A stretch of 64,000 nucleotides of DNA, taken from positions 62,001 to 126,000 of the forward strand of contig JAHCAY010000005.1 of the NCBI GenBank assembly GCA_019634575.1. Direction: 5' to 3'. Every line of letters begins with the position of its first letter. The stretch's first letter is position 1. This DNA comes from Candidatus Didemnitutus sp. (GTDB taxonomy: Bacteria; Verrucomicrobiota; Verrucomicrobiia; Opitutales; Opitutaceae). A program made the translations under genes and the position numbers. Under the pieces are notes generated by a model. That model worked only from the letters and a program-made list of their open reading frames with translations. It made no database searches and was not told where the DNA came from. Shown here one piece after another: positions 43,077 to 51,525 of this stretch.

Positions 43077-45196
43077 GGCTGTTCGGTGGAAATTGCAGGC
43101 AAAGCGCGCGCCTGCGCGTCGGGAATGCCAGACAGTTCGGCAAAGTAGCCGTTGATCGACCGCACCCACGCTTCCGCGTAACGCACCTGCGCGACGAGCC
43201 GTGCCCGCACCTCCGCGTAGCGCGCGTCGTCGATGCGTCCGCGCAGACTATCCCAGGCCCGCACGAAGCCGCGTGCACGTTCCAAGCCGGCGAAATGACG
43301 ATCGTAGATTTCCTGAATCAGCGTCTGACCGTTCCGCAGGCGATGCGTGTAGGGCACGTGATGGAAAAACAGCAGCAAGTCCTCGGGCGTCTCCGCCACG
43401 GATTCATAGCGCGATCGCCACGGCTCGAAATACTGCCCCGCGTAGCCGGTGCCGGTCGCGACGGTCCGGTCGGTGCCGACGCCTTGCCGATCGCCAACGT
43501 GGTAATCCACGCGATTCTTCGGGTCGGGATGGAAATGATCGCCGCGCCGGGTGAGATGGCCAAGGCCGAGCGGCGCCGTGTAGTCCTCGAATGCGCGCCA
43601 CGACGCCAGCAGCATCTCCGCCACGACCCGTTGCACCTGCTCGTCGCGTCCGAAAGTGAGTGCACTCCACTCCGCGGCGATGCGCTCCGGCGGCGGCGCG
43701 GGATTCCACGCCAAACGTCCGAAAGCGAACGTGTTCGCCTGCGCCAGCGGATGTCCCGTCCAGTTGCGGCTGTCGCCCGTATTCATCACGCCGACGACTC
43801 CGTTTTCCGTGCCGGGATTCAGGCGATCTGCAATCAAGCGCGCGACACTCGAACCGGCGCCCCGCGCGTGCGTGTCGAAATCGAGCACTTCGCTCCACAT
43901 CGGCGCTAGGAAGCACAGGTGTTTGTCCTGCCCTGTGTATTCCTGCGTGATCTGGAGCTCGAGCAGCTGATTCGTGTGCGGCATCGCACCGAGCAGCGAC
44001 GACACCGGCTCCCGCACTTGAAAGTCGAGCGGTCCGTTCTTGATCTGCACGAAGGCGTTCTTCGCGAATTGGCCGTCGAGCGGCGCGAAGGTCGCGTAGG
44101 CCTGCGTGACGCGATCGCCGGTTGAGCGGTCGTAGACGAAGGCGCGCCAGTGCAACTCGCCGCCGTGCGGCGCCAGCGCCGCGGCAATCATGTTCGCGCC
44201 GTCGGCGTGGGTGCGTCCGTATTTCATCGGGCCCGGTTCGCCTTCGGAATCGGCCTTCACGAGGAAGCCGCCGAAATCCGGAATCCGCGCGTAAATCTCG
44301 TCTGCCTTCTTTCGCCACCACGCTCGGACGGCCGGATCCATCGGGTCCGCGGTCGGCAGGCGGTCAATGAGCACCGGACTGAAGAAGTTCACCGACACGA
44401 ACAGCCGCACGCCGAACGGCCGCAGCACGCCGGCCATGGCGGCAAGTTTGGGCAGATACTCCGGCGTGAGCAGGCGCCAGCCCTCCAGTCCGCGTTTCGC
44501 CGTGTTCACGTTATTGATCATCACGCCGTTAATCCCCATCGCCGCGAGGAGGCGCGCCCAGTCGTGCAAGCGGGGATCGATGCGCTCCGGCAATTCGTCC
44601 CACTTGAAGAAACTCTCGCCCGCGTAACCGCGCTCGATCGACTCATCACGAAATCCGGCCGTGCGCACCGGATTGTCCCAGTGATTGGCGTAGCGACGCG
44701 CGATCTTCGGTGCATCCGCCAAATCGAGCGAGCTGAGCGCGTGGCCGAGTTGCAACTCCCGCGCCAGCGCGAAGGCTCCGTAAAGGACGCCGCGGTCGCC
44801 GCCGCCCGCAACCACCAACACGGGCGCGCCGTTCCACTCACCCGCTCTGAGCACGAAACCTTCGGGGCCCAGTTCTCCCAGTCGCTGCGCGTCGACCAGC
44901 GCAGCAATCGCCGGATGATCGCCGTGCAGACCGATCACCACGCGACCGCGCCCCGGCGTCCGGTCGCCGACGACGCCCTGCCAAGCGCGAGCGAGTTCCG
45001 CCCGCGCGGATTGGCAAATCGCGCGTTCCGGGGCGACAATGGCTCCGGCATACTGCGCGTATTCGGTGCGACGCGCCGCGTCGGCTTCGGGGCGATAGCG
45101 CAGCCACAGTTCATAGCCGTCCTCGTCTGCCGGCGCCGCCGCGAGTCGGCCGAGCCCGGCTGTCGCGCAGAGAAGGAGAAGCAGGAAGCGATGCAT
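43073..45196 (-). CDS. GH67 alpha-glucuronidase
   Basis: A 707-residue enzyme with an export signal (about 1-21). GH67 landmarks are clear: NHWDNP, MINNVNT, KADSEGEPGP with the acid Glu318, QIKNGPLDFQVREP with Asp391, and QITQEYTGQ with Glu419. The spacing 318-391-419 (73 and 28 residues) equals that of the catalytic Glu and Asp/Glu pair in characterised GH67 enzymes. It removes 4-O-methylglucuronic acid from the non-reducing end of xylo-oligosaccharides. The exported form is of interest because many GH67 enzymes are cytoplasmic. Confidence 0.93.
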   Translation of the reverse strand: MHRFLLLLLCATAGLGRLAAAPADEDGYELWLRYRPEADAARRTEYAQYAGAIVAPERAICQSARAELARAWQGVVGDRTPGRGRVVIGLHGDHPAIAALVDAQRLGELGPEGFVLRAGEWNGAPVLVVAGGGDRGVLYGAFALARELQLGHALSSLDLADAPKIARRYANHWDNPVRTAGFRDESIERGYAGESFFKWDELPERIDPRLHDWARLLAAMGINGVMINNVNTAKRGLEGWRLLTPEYLPKLAAMAGVLRPFGVRLFVSVNFFSPVLIDRLPTADPMDPAVRAWWRKKADEIYARIPDFGGFLVKADSEGEPGPMKYGRTHADGANMIAAALAPHGGELHWRAFVYDRSTGDRVTQAYATFAPLDGQFAKNAFVQIKNGPLDFQVREPVSSLLGAMPHTNQLLELQITQEYTGQDKHLCFLAPMWSEVLDFDTHARGAGSSVARLIADRLNPGTENGVVGVMNTGDSRNWTGHPLAQANTFAFGRLAWNPAPPPERIAAEWSALTFGRDEQVQRVVAEMLLASWRAFEDYTAPLGLGHLTRRGDHFHPDPKNRVDYHVGDRQGVGTDRTVATGTGYAGQYFEPWRSRYESVAETPEDLLLFFHHVPYTHRLRNGQTLIQEIYDRHFAGLERARGFVRAWDSLRGRIDDARYAEVRARLVAQVRYAEAWVRSINGYFAELSGIPDAQARALPAISTEQP

Positions 45197-45197
45197 G

Positions 45198-46553
45198 TCA
45201 GATGAGCTCGCTCAAGCAGGTGGCGTCCAAGCGGAGCGGGACGAGTGAATCGATCGAAACCGGCATGCGCGAGGCCAGCGATTCGTTGGCCGCGATGCCA
45301 ACCAGAATGGAGGCGGCGCCCTGCTCGTGGCCGGCGACGCGACCCCATTCGTCCTTCGCCGCACTGTCGCCGAACAGATGCTGCGTCAGCAAGGGATCTC
45401 CGCCCCAGTGGCCGCCGGTGGAAGGCCGCGTCGGCACGTCGTAGGGTTTGCCGTCGTGCGGATACACGCGAATCGAGCTGCCCTCGGCCGACGGCTTGTC
45501 GGCACGATCCTCGCGGTTTTCCAGATGGCCCTCGTCGTTCTCCGGCGTCGCGCCGTTGGATTTCTCGAACTGATGATACTCCAGGCGGCCGCGTGTGCCG
45601 TTGAAGACGACGCGCATCCCTTCGCGCGGGCTGAAGGCATTCAGCGAATAGGTCAGCACGAGGCCGTTGCGATAATCGACCAAAACGCTCACGTCGTCCT
45701 CGATATCGATGCCGGGTCGGAACACATTGCGGTCGCGGACGTAGCCCGTCTCGCGCTCAGCGTCGAGATAGAGCGCCTTGAAATGCGGATTCGCCGCGAG
45801 ATCGATGGCAAAGGGATCGGTCTGCGCGCGCGACTCGCCCGTATAGCGCGGATAACCGGTCAACGCCGTCTGCCCGCGCGCCTTGGCGTTCGCCTCGCCG
45901 TAGAATTTCAGGCCGCCGGTCGCGTAGACGCGACGCGGGATGGAATCGGTCCACCAGTTCACCAGGTCGAAATGGTGCGTCGCCTTGTGCACGAGCAGGC
46001 CGCCCGAGCACTGCTTTTCGCTGTGCCAGCGACGGAAGTAATCCGCGCCGTGCCGCAGATCGAGCTGCCACTCCAGGTTCACGCTCTTGACGTCACCGAT
46101 GAGGTGGCTCGCGAGGAGTTCCTTGATCTTCGTGTTGGTGGGCGCCCAACGGTAGTTGAAGGCGACCGTCACGCGCCGCTCCGGGTGGACGCGCGCGGCC
46201 GCGAGAATCGCGCGGCATTTGCTCGCGTCGGTCGTCATCGGTTTCTCGGTGATGACGTCGCAATTCATGGCCAGGCTGCGCCCGATGTAGGAGTGGTGCT
46301 CGGAATCGACGGTCGCCACCACGACGGTGTCGGCCGCGGTGGCGCGAATCATTTCCTCGAACTGTGCGGCGGAGAACTCCGGCACCGCCGCGTGTCCGTG
46401 CTTCTCGCGCAGCCAGCGATTCTGCGCCGCCATGCGCACGGCACTGACATCGCAGAAGCCGACGATTCGGGCCGAACGGCCCGGCTGCGCCAGTTCCTCG
46501 ATGAAACGTGTGGCACGGTGGCCGACTCCGACGAATGCGACGCGAGCGCTCAT
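45198..46553 (-). CDS. Gfo/Idh/MocA-family oxidoreductase
   Basis: A 451-residue NAD(P)-dependent oxidoreductase. VAFVGVGHRATRFIEEL is the Rossmann loop, and TEKPMT is the conserved EKP motif with catalytic Lys. ADYFRRWHSEKQCSGGLLVHKATHHFDL carries the substrate-site His residues and closely resembles family members acting on sugars in glycan operons. The ATG at 46553 is preferred over 46580, which would overlap the TonB receptor gene. No signal peptide. It would process an imported uronate or sugar. Confidence 0.88.
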   Translation of the reverse strand: MSARVAFVGVGHRATRFIEELAQPGRSARIVGFCDVSAVRMAAQNRWLREKHGHAAVPEFSAAQFEEMIRATAADTVVVATVDSEHHSYIGRSLAMNCDVITEKPMTTDASKCRAILAAARVHPERRVTVAFNYRWAPTNTKIKELLASHLIGDVKSVNLEWQLDLRHGADYFRRWHSEKQCSGGLLVHKATHHFDLVNWWTDSIPRRVYATGGLKFYGEANAKARGQTALTGYPRYTGESRAQTDPFAIDLAANPHFKALYLDAERETGYVRDRNVFRPGIDIEDDVSVLVDYRNGLVLTYSLNAFSPREGMRVVFNGTRGRLEYHQFEKSNGATPENDEGHLENREDRADKPSAEGSSIRVYPHDGKPYDVPTRPSTGGHWGGDPLLTQHLFGDSAAKDEWGRVAGHEQGAASILVGIAANESLASRMPVSIDSLVPLRLDATCLSELI

Positions 46554-46560
46554 GCCGGAA

Positions 46561-49482
46561 TCAGAGTTCCCAGGTGACACCGAGTGAGTAGAAACGGCCC
46601 GTCAGGCCGTAGAACTCCTGACGCGACGACGTGCCGTGATACTGCCGCTCCGGCGTGTTCTCGAGATTGTTGGCCTGGAATTGGACCGTCCAGTGATTCA
46701 GGAATTTGTATCCGACCTGCAGATCCAGCCGGTGATCGCTGTCCCAATAGGTGTCGGTGCCCGGCCCGACGAGCGTGGTGAGGTAGCCGGAGCGCAAGGT
46801 GTAGGCGAGCCGCGCCGTGAGACCGTATTTCTGGTAGAATAGCGCCGCGTTGCCGAGCCACTTGGACTGGTTGAACAGCGGGAAGCTTTCGCCGGGGCGG
46901 GACGGAATATCGACGCTCGAGTCGGTGATCGTGTAGTTCGTGTAGATGCCCAGCCCGTCGAACGGACTCGGCAGGAAACGCAGCTGCTGCGTGTAGCTGA
47001 CCTCGATGCCGCGCAGCGTGGCTTTGCCGGCATTGAGCGAAGTCGAGTAGATGAAACGCTGCGGTCCCGCGCCGGCATCGAACTGCAGCGCGGAAACGCT
47101 CGGGTAGATCGGACCGTCGATCGATTTTGAAAACGCCCCGACCGACGCCACGCCGATCGACGAGAAGTAATACTCCGCGGACACGTCGAAATTCGTCGAC
47201 TCGACGGGATGCAGCGTAGGATTGCCGCCGCTGATCGTGAGATTGACGGGGTCGACCGTGAAGTTCGGCAGCTGCGCGGCCGCGCTGGGACGCGCGATCG
47301 TGTTCGTCCAGGCCGCTCGCAGGATGAATTTTTTGTTCAGCTCATAGCGCAGATGCACGCCCGGCAGCCAATTGTCGTAGCTGCTCGCGTGGTAATACGG
47401 CTGGTAGCGCGCGGGATTGGTGTTCGCCACCGTGGTGTTCTGCTGGCGCGCGCGCACGTCGAAGTCGGTGCGCTCCAAACGCGCGCCGGCGATGACGCCG
47501 AGTTTTCCCCAGTTCCAATCCGCCCGCAGGTAACCGGCGTGGATGTCCTCGTGCGACTTGTAGTCGTTGGCGAGCGTCGCGTTGAGCGAGCTGCTGATGT
47601 TCGGCACGAACAAGCCGGCGGTGGAATCGACGTAGACGCCGGTGTCGCGGTTGAGCTGCGCGCGATTCGCGTTGAAGAACTCGACCCAGTTCTGCAGCGG
47701 AACGAATGGCCCGAAATCGTAGCGCCCTCCGAGGAAGTCGGGAGAAATCGCAACCGCGCCGCCGAGACGCGCATCGCTCAGATCGAGCGTGCCGCTGCGC
47801 ATCGCGCCGTAGTTCGCCACGTCGTTGCTGTCGTATTTCGTGTTCCAGCGGCTCTTCCAGCCGGCTTGGAATTTCACCGGCGTGTGCCCGAGCTCGAAAG
47901 TGCGGTTCGCATCCAGCCGGCCGGCGTATTCCTCGTTCTTTGAAAACTCGTTGCGGTGCCGGGAGGAGTTGATGCCCAAACCCGCGGGATCGAAGAACGA
48001 CGTGCCGCTGAACTGTGTCCAGCGCCAGAAATTGCGATCGGTGTAGTCGAAGGCGACGTTGTTCGCGTTCGATTTGCTCACCCACTGTCCCAGATCGGTC
48101 TCGAAATCCTCCGTCGAGCGGCTGAACGATGCGGAGCTTTCCACGCCCCAATCGGCCGCCTGCCATGTGCCGCCGCCGGTGACGCCGCTGGAATGATTCA
48201 GAAAATTCTGCGGCTGCTCCTGCCGGCGCGAGGTGGCGCGCGTGGAGGCGAACTGCGTGAACGTGCCGTCCTCCGAGAGCGTCACCGGGCGCGTGACGTC
48301 CAAGTTGCCACCCGTGGCGGTCAGACCCGGCATGTAGCGCGAACCGTAGCGCTCATCGTCTTCGGAGAATTTATTCCAAAAGCCGCGCACAAACACGCGC
48401 CCGACGCGGCCGATCTTCTTTTCCAACGCCGCACTGACCGCTTCGCGTTCGCGCACGTCGTAAATGTAGGTCTGGAGCAGCGTCGTCGGGACGTATCCGG
48501 TCATCGTCGCGCCGTTCACCGTCGCCGTCATCTTAAACCAGTCGTTCGTCTCGTTGCTTTGCTCGAGCTCCGTCTTGCGCTCCTTGCTGTAACTCACGCT
48601 CACGCCCCAATCCTGGTTGGCGCCGAGCACGTCGGAATAGCTGAAGGTGCCGCGATAGCCGGACTTGTCCGCGAGATCGTTGTGCGTGCCCGCGAGGCTC
48701 GCGGTCGCCACCCGTCGCCCGTAGTCGAACGCGCTCCGTCCCTTGAGCAGCACCGCGCCGCCGATGCTGTCGCCGTCGAGATCGGGCGTGATGGCCTTGA
48801 CGACCTCCATGCTGCCGACCTGCGAGGAGGACAAAACGTCCAGTTGCACCGAGCGCATGTCGCCGCCGAGCGCATCGCTGTGCGCGCCGTTGGCCGAGAG
48901 CACGGACATGCCGTCCAAGCTGACGGAATTCCACTGCGGGCTCGCGCCGCGAATGGTCACGTAGAGCGGCTCGCCACGCAGGCTGACCGTCGAGACGCCC
49001 GAGATGCGCTGTAGCGACTCGGCGACATTCTTGTCCGGAAAGTTGCCGATCGCGTCCGCCGCGACGATGTTCTTGATGTTGCCCGCGGTCTTTTGCTGGT
49101 TGAGGGCGCGTGCCTGGCCCTCGCGCACGCCGCCGACTTTGAATTCAGCCAACTGCACGATCTCGGAACCGAGCCGGGCGTTCAAAATCGCCTCCTGCCC
49201 CGCAACCACCGCGACCGTGCCCGTCTGCGCATCGTAGCCGAGATAGGCGAAGGTCAGGGAGCAGGACCCCGCCGGCAGACCGCTGATCCGATAAGTGCCG
49301 TCCGGCAACGTGCTCGTCGTCGCGCTCGTGCCGGCGACGGAAATTTCCACGCCCGGCAGGGCACTGGCGTTATTCGCATCGGTCACGCGACCGACGATGG
49401 AACCGGAAGACTGGGCGAAGGCGGCAACGGCGCCAGCCAGAGCCAGCACGGCCGTGGCGACAAACAAGCGGGGTAGTTTCAT
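46561..49482 (-). CDS. TonB-dependent receptor (Caulobacter-type, carbohydrate)
   Basis: A 973-residue outer-membrane receptor. It has a signal peptide (about 1-23) and a CarboxypepD_reg-like beta domain (GRVTDANNASALPGVEISV). The plug domain contains NVAESLQRISGVSTVSLRGEP and GDSIGGAV, and a 22-strand barrel ends in SLGVTWEL. The NFPDKNVAESLQRI style is typical of Caulobacter-type receptors for oligosaccharides. It is the first gene of the glycan operon, transcribed away from the XylR-like regulator across a 53-bp gap. Confidence 0.92.
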   Translation of the reverse strand: MKLPRLFVATAVLALAGAVAAFAQSSGSIVGRVTDANNASALPGVEISVAGTSATTSTLPDGTYRISGLPAGSCSLTFAYLGYDAQTGTVAVVAGQEAILNARLGSEIVQLAEFKVGGVREGQARALNQQKTAGNIKNIVAADAIGNFPDKNVAESLQRISGVSTVSLRGEPLYVTIRGASPQWNSVSLDGMSVLSANGAHSDALGGDMRSVQLDVLSSSQVGSMEVVKAITPDLDGDSIGGAVLLKGRSAFDYGRRVATASLAGTHNDLADKSGYRGTFSYSDVLGANQDWGVSVSYSKERKTELEQSNETNDWFKMTATVNGATMTGYVPTTLLQTYIYDVREREAVSAALEKKIGRVGRVFVRGFWNKFSEDDERYGSRYMPGLTATGGNLDVTRPVTLSEDGTFTQFASTRATSRRQEQPQNFLNHSSGVTGGGTWQAADWGVESSASFSRSTEDFETDLGQWVSKSNANNVAFDYTDRNFWRWTQFSGTSFFDPAGLGINSSRHRNEFSKNEEYAGRLDANRTFELGHTPVKFQAGWKSRWNTKYDSNDVANYGAMRSGTLDLSDARLGGAVAISPDFLGGRYDFGPFVPLQNWVEFFNANRAQLNRDTGVYVDSTAGLFVPNISSSLNATLANDYKSHEDIHAGYLRADWNWGKLGVIAGARLERTDFDVRARQQNTTVANTNPARYQPYYHASSYDNWLPGVHLRYELNKKFILRAAWTNTIARPSAAAQLPNFTVDPVNLTISGGNPTLHPVESTNFDVSAEYYFSSIGVASVGAFSKSIDGPIYPSVSALQFDAGAGPQRFIYSTSLNAGKATLRGIEVSYTQQLRFLPSPFDGLGIYTNYTITDSSVDIPSRPGESFPLFNQSKWLGNAALFYQKYGLTARLAYTLRSGYLTTLVGPGTDTYWDSDHRLDLQVGYKFLNHWTVQFQANNLENTPERQYHGTSSRQEFYGLTGRFYSLGVTWEL

Positions 49483-49532
49483 AGCGGGGACGGGGTGGAG
49501 AGGATGAACCGTCCGGACTTTAGAGAAATCCT

Positions 49533-49554
49533 GAAATGATAACTACGTCATTTC
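49533..49554. promoter_or_regulatory. Inverted repeat between TonB receptor and XylR-like regulator
   Basis: GAAATGA-N8-TCATTTC (49533-49539 with 49548-49554) is a perfect 7-bp inverted repeat one helical turn and a half across. It sits about 50-70 bp upstream of the receptor ATG and overlaps the first possible ATG of the regulator (49536). A dimeric AraC/XylR-type operator is the natural reading. If so, the regulator may really begin downstream (GTG at 49602). Confidence 0.5.
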
Positions 49555-50765
49555 GCGCCATTCTATTGCCATTTTGCGACTTTCGCTCCTGCTTCGCCGG
49601 AGTGACCAGTCCGCGTCTCCGCCGTCTCGGCGCGTTTCTCCGCCTCGAAGCCTATCACACCCACGGGATTCTCCGGGGGCTGGCTCAGTTCGCCCGCGAG
49701 CACGCCGGCATCGAGGTGCTGAAGCTGCCGCAGCCCGCCTCCTATTCCCCGACCGCGATCCGCGCCTTGCGTCTCGATGCCATCGTCGCGCGCGTGACGT
49801 CCGCGCGCGACGAAGCCGCGCTCGCCCGCTGCGGCGTGCCGGTGGTGAATGTGTCGGGACAGTTCGCCACCCGCACGATCGCCTGGGTGAACACCGATGA
49901 TGCCCGCATCGGCGAAATGGCCGCCGCGCATCTCGGGAGCCGCGGCTTGCGGAACTTCGCCTACTGCGGCAATCGCACGCATCTCGCCTCGCAGCGGCGG
50001 CGCGCGAGCTTCCGCACCGCGACTCAACAGTGGGCAGGCACGTTCCATGACCGCACCCTGGCCCGCAGCCATGAGGCGCTCCCCTTCCCCGGCACCGTGC
50101 GCCGCGAGCTCGCGCACTGGATTCGCACCCTGCCCAAGCCGGTCGGAATTCTCGGCTTCAACGACCGCGTCGTGCTGGAGTTGGCGCAAGCCTGCCAACT
50201 CGCCGGCGTGACCATACCACACGACGTCGCGCTGATCGGAGTCGGCAACGATCTCACGCGCCTGGAATTTGCCCCGACGGAGATTACCAGCATCGAGGTT
50301 CCCACACTACAGCTCGGCTATCGCGCCGCGCAGACGGCCATGGCACTGCTCGCCGGACGCCGCCCGCCCGCGGAAATCCTGCTGCCGCCGCCGAAAATCG
50401 TCACCCGGAGGTCGACGGACCACTTCGCCGTCGATGACGAACAGGTCTCCGTCGCGCTCGACTACATCCGCGAGCAGCGCAGCAACACCATTTACGTAAC
50501 GGACGTGGCCCGCGCGGCCGGACTCTCGCGTCGCGTGCTGGAGCGGCGGTTCCGCGCCGCGCTCGGCTTGTCGGTTTATGAGCATGTGCAGCGCATGCAC
50601 CTCGAACGCGCCCAGGAACTCATGGCGGATGCAGCGCTGTCGCTCGCCGAGATCGCCTACGCCAGCGGCTACGAAAGCCAGCGTCACCTGAACCTCGCGT
50701 TCCGCCGGTTGTTGGACACGACGCCGGGGGCGTTTCGGAAAACCGTTCTGCAACGACCGGCGTAA
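49536..50765 (+). CDS. XylR/AraC-family sugar-responsive regulator
   Basis: A regulator of up to 409 residues: a LacI-like periplasmic-binding-fold sensor (LGAFLRLEAYHTHGILRGLAQFARE, LGFNDRVVLEL, VALIGVGNDLTRLE) joined to a C-terminal AraC double HTH (YVTDVARAAGLSRRVLERRF and SLAEIAYASGYESQRHLN). This is the XylR design that activates pentose or xylan genes on binding a sugar. The ATG at 49536 lies inside an inverted repeat; GTG at 49602 would give a more typical N-terminus. It is divergent from the operon it most likely controls. Confidence 0.9.
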   Translation: MITTSFRAILLPFCDFRSCFAGVTSPRLRRLGAFLRLEAYHTHGILRGLAQFAREHAGIEVLKLPQPASYSPTAIRALRLDAIVARVTSARDEAALARCGVPVVNVSGQFATRTIAWVNTDDARIGEMAAAHLGSRGLRNFAYCGNRTHLASQRRRASFRTATQQWAGTFHDRTLARSHEALPFPGTVRRELAHWIRTLPKPVGILGFNDRVVLELAQACQLAGVTIPHDVALIGVGNDLTRLEFAPTEITSIEVPTLQLGYRAAQTAMALLAGRRPPAEILLPPPKIVTRRSTDHFAVDDEQVSVALDYIREQRSNTIYVTDVARAAGLSRRVLERRFRAALGLSVYEHVQRMHLERAQELMADAALSLAEIAYASGYESQRHLNLAFRRLLDTTPGAFRKTVLQRPA

Positions 50766-50820
50766 GCCGGCCCGCCGCGTCAGTTCGCCCCGCACCGCCA
50801 TGCGGCGGGAGACCCTCCCT

Positions 50821-50849
50821 CGGCGTGTCATCATTTCCCCGACACGCCG
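50821..50849. promoter_or_regulatory. Hairpin upstream of the type II secretion operon
   Basis: CGGCGTGTC (50821-50829) pairs perfectly with GACACGCCG (50841-50849) around an 11-base loop. It lies 56 bp after the regulator stop and 83 bp before the first secretion-operon gene. With no T-run, it could be a terminator remnant or leader structure. Confidence 0.4.
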
Positions 50850-50931
50850 GCCCGCCGCCGTGCCTGGGCGCGCGGTTATTTCTACCCAACCTGTCACCGC
50901 CGGGCGCCCGCCGGCGTCTCTTGCTGCTGTC

Positions 50932-51525
50932 ATGCCCTTAAGCGCCCCTCTCGCCCTCTCCGCCCGCACGATCGGCCGTCTCGCGTTCGCCGCCTTCCTG
51001 GGTTTTCTCGCCCGTCCCGCGGCTGGCCAGAATACCCCCGACACGCCGCCTGTCGCACCCGCCGCCGCAAATGAAGAAGCCCCTCCGCCCCGTCGCGACC
51101 GGAGCGAGCGCGGCGAGGCTCGCCGAGCCAATTTCAATCCCGCCGAAATGCAGGCGCGTCTCCTCACCGGCCTCCGCACCCAGATGGAAGTCGCCGATGA
51201 CGCCGAGTGGCAGATCATCTCCGAGCGCGTCACGCGCATCCTCGACCTGCGCCGCGCCGAAGCCGCCCTCAATCTCGCCGGCTTGGGCCGCCTGGGCGGT
51301 GCCATGGCCAACCGCCTCGGCATCCAATCTTCCGCGGAAATGGACGCCCTGCGCAGCGCCGTGACCGACAAGGCCACCGACGCCGAGCTCAAGTCCCGCC
51401 TCGAAAAGCTCCGCGAGGTCCGCAAGCAGAACGAGACGAACCTCAACCAGGCCCGCGAGGAACTCCGCGCCGTCCTGACCGTCCGCCAGGAAGCCATCGC
51501 GGTTCTCGCCGGCCTCCTGACATGA
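50932..51525 (+). CDS. Small exported protein at the head of the T2SS operon
   Basis: A 197-residue protein of unknown family. A signal peptide ends near GQNTP (about residue 33). A Pro-rich acidic/basic linker follows, then a helical region (NFNPAEMQARLLTGLRTQM to the C-terminus) rich in Ala, Arg and Glu and likely coiled-coil. The ATG at 50932 is followed by a stop overlapping the GspE ATG by 4 bp. It is co-transcribed with the secretion genes and may be a periplasmic accessory; no function can be named. Confidence 0.7.
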   Translation: MPLSAPLALSARTIGRLAFAAFLGFLARPAAGQNTPDTPPVAPAAANEEAPPPRRDRSERGEARRANFNPAEMQARLLTGLRTQMEVADDAEWQIISERVTRILDLRRAEAALNLAGLGRLGGAMANRLGIQSSAEMDALRSAVTDKATDAELKSRLEKLREVRKQNETNLNQAREELRAVLTVRQEAIAVLAGLLT

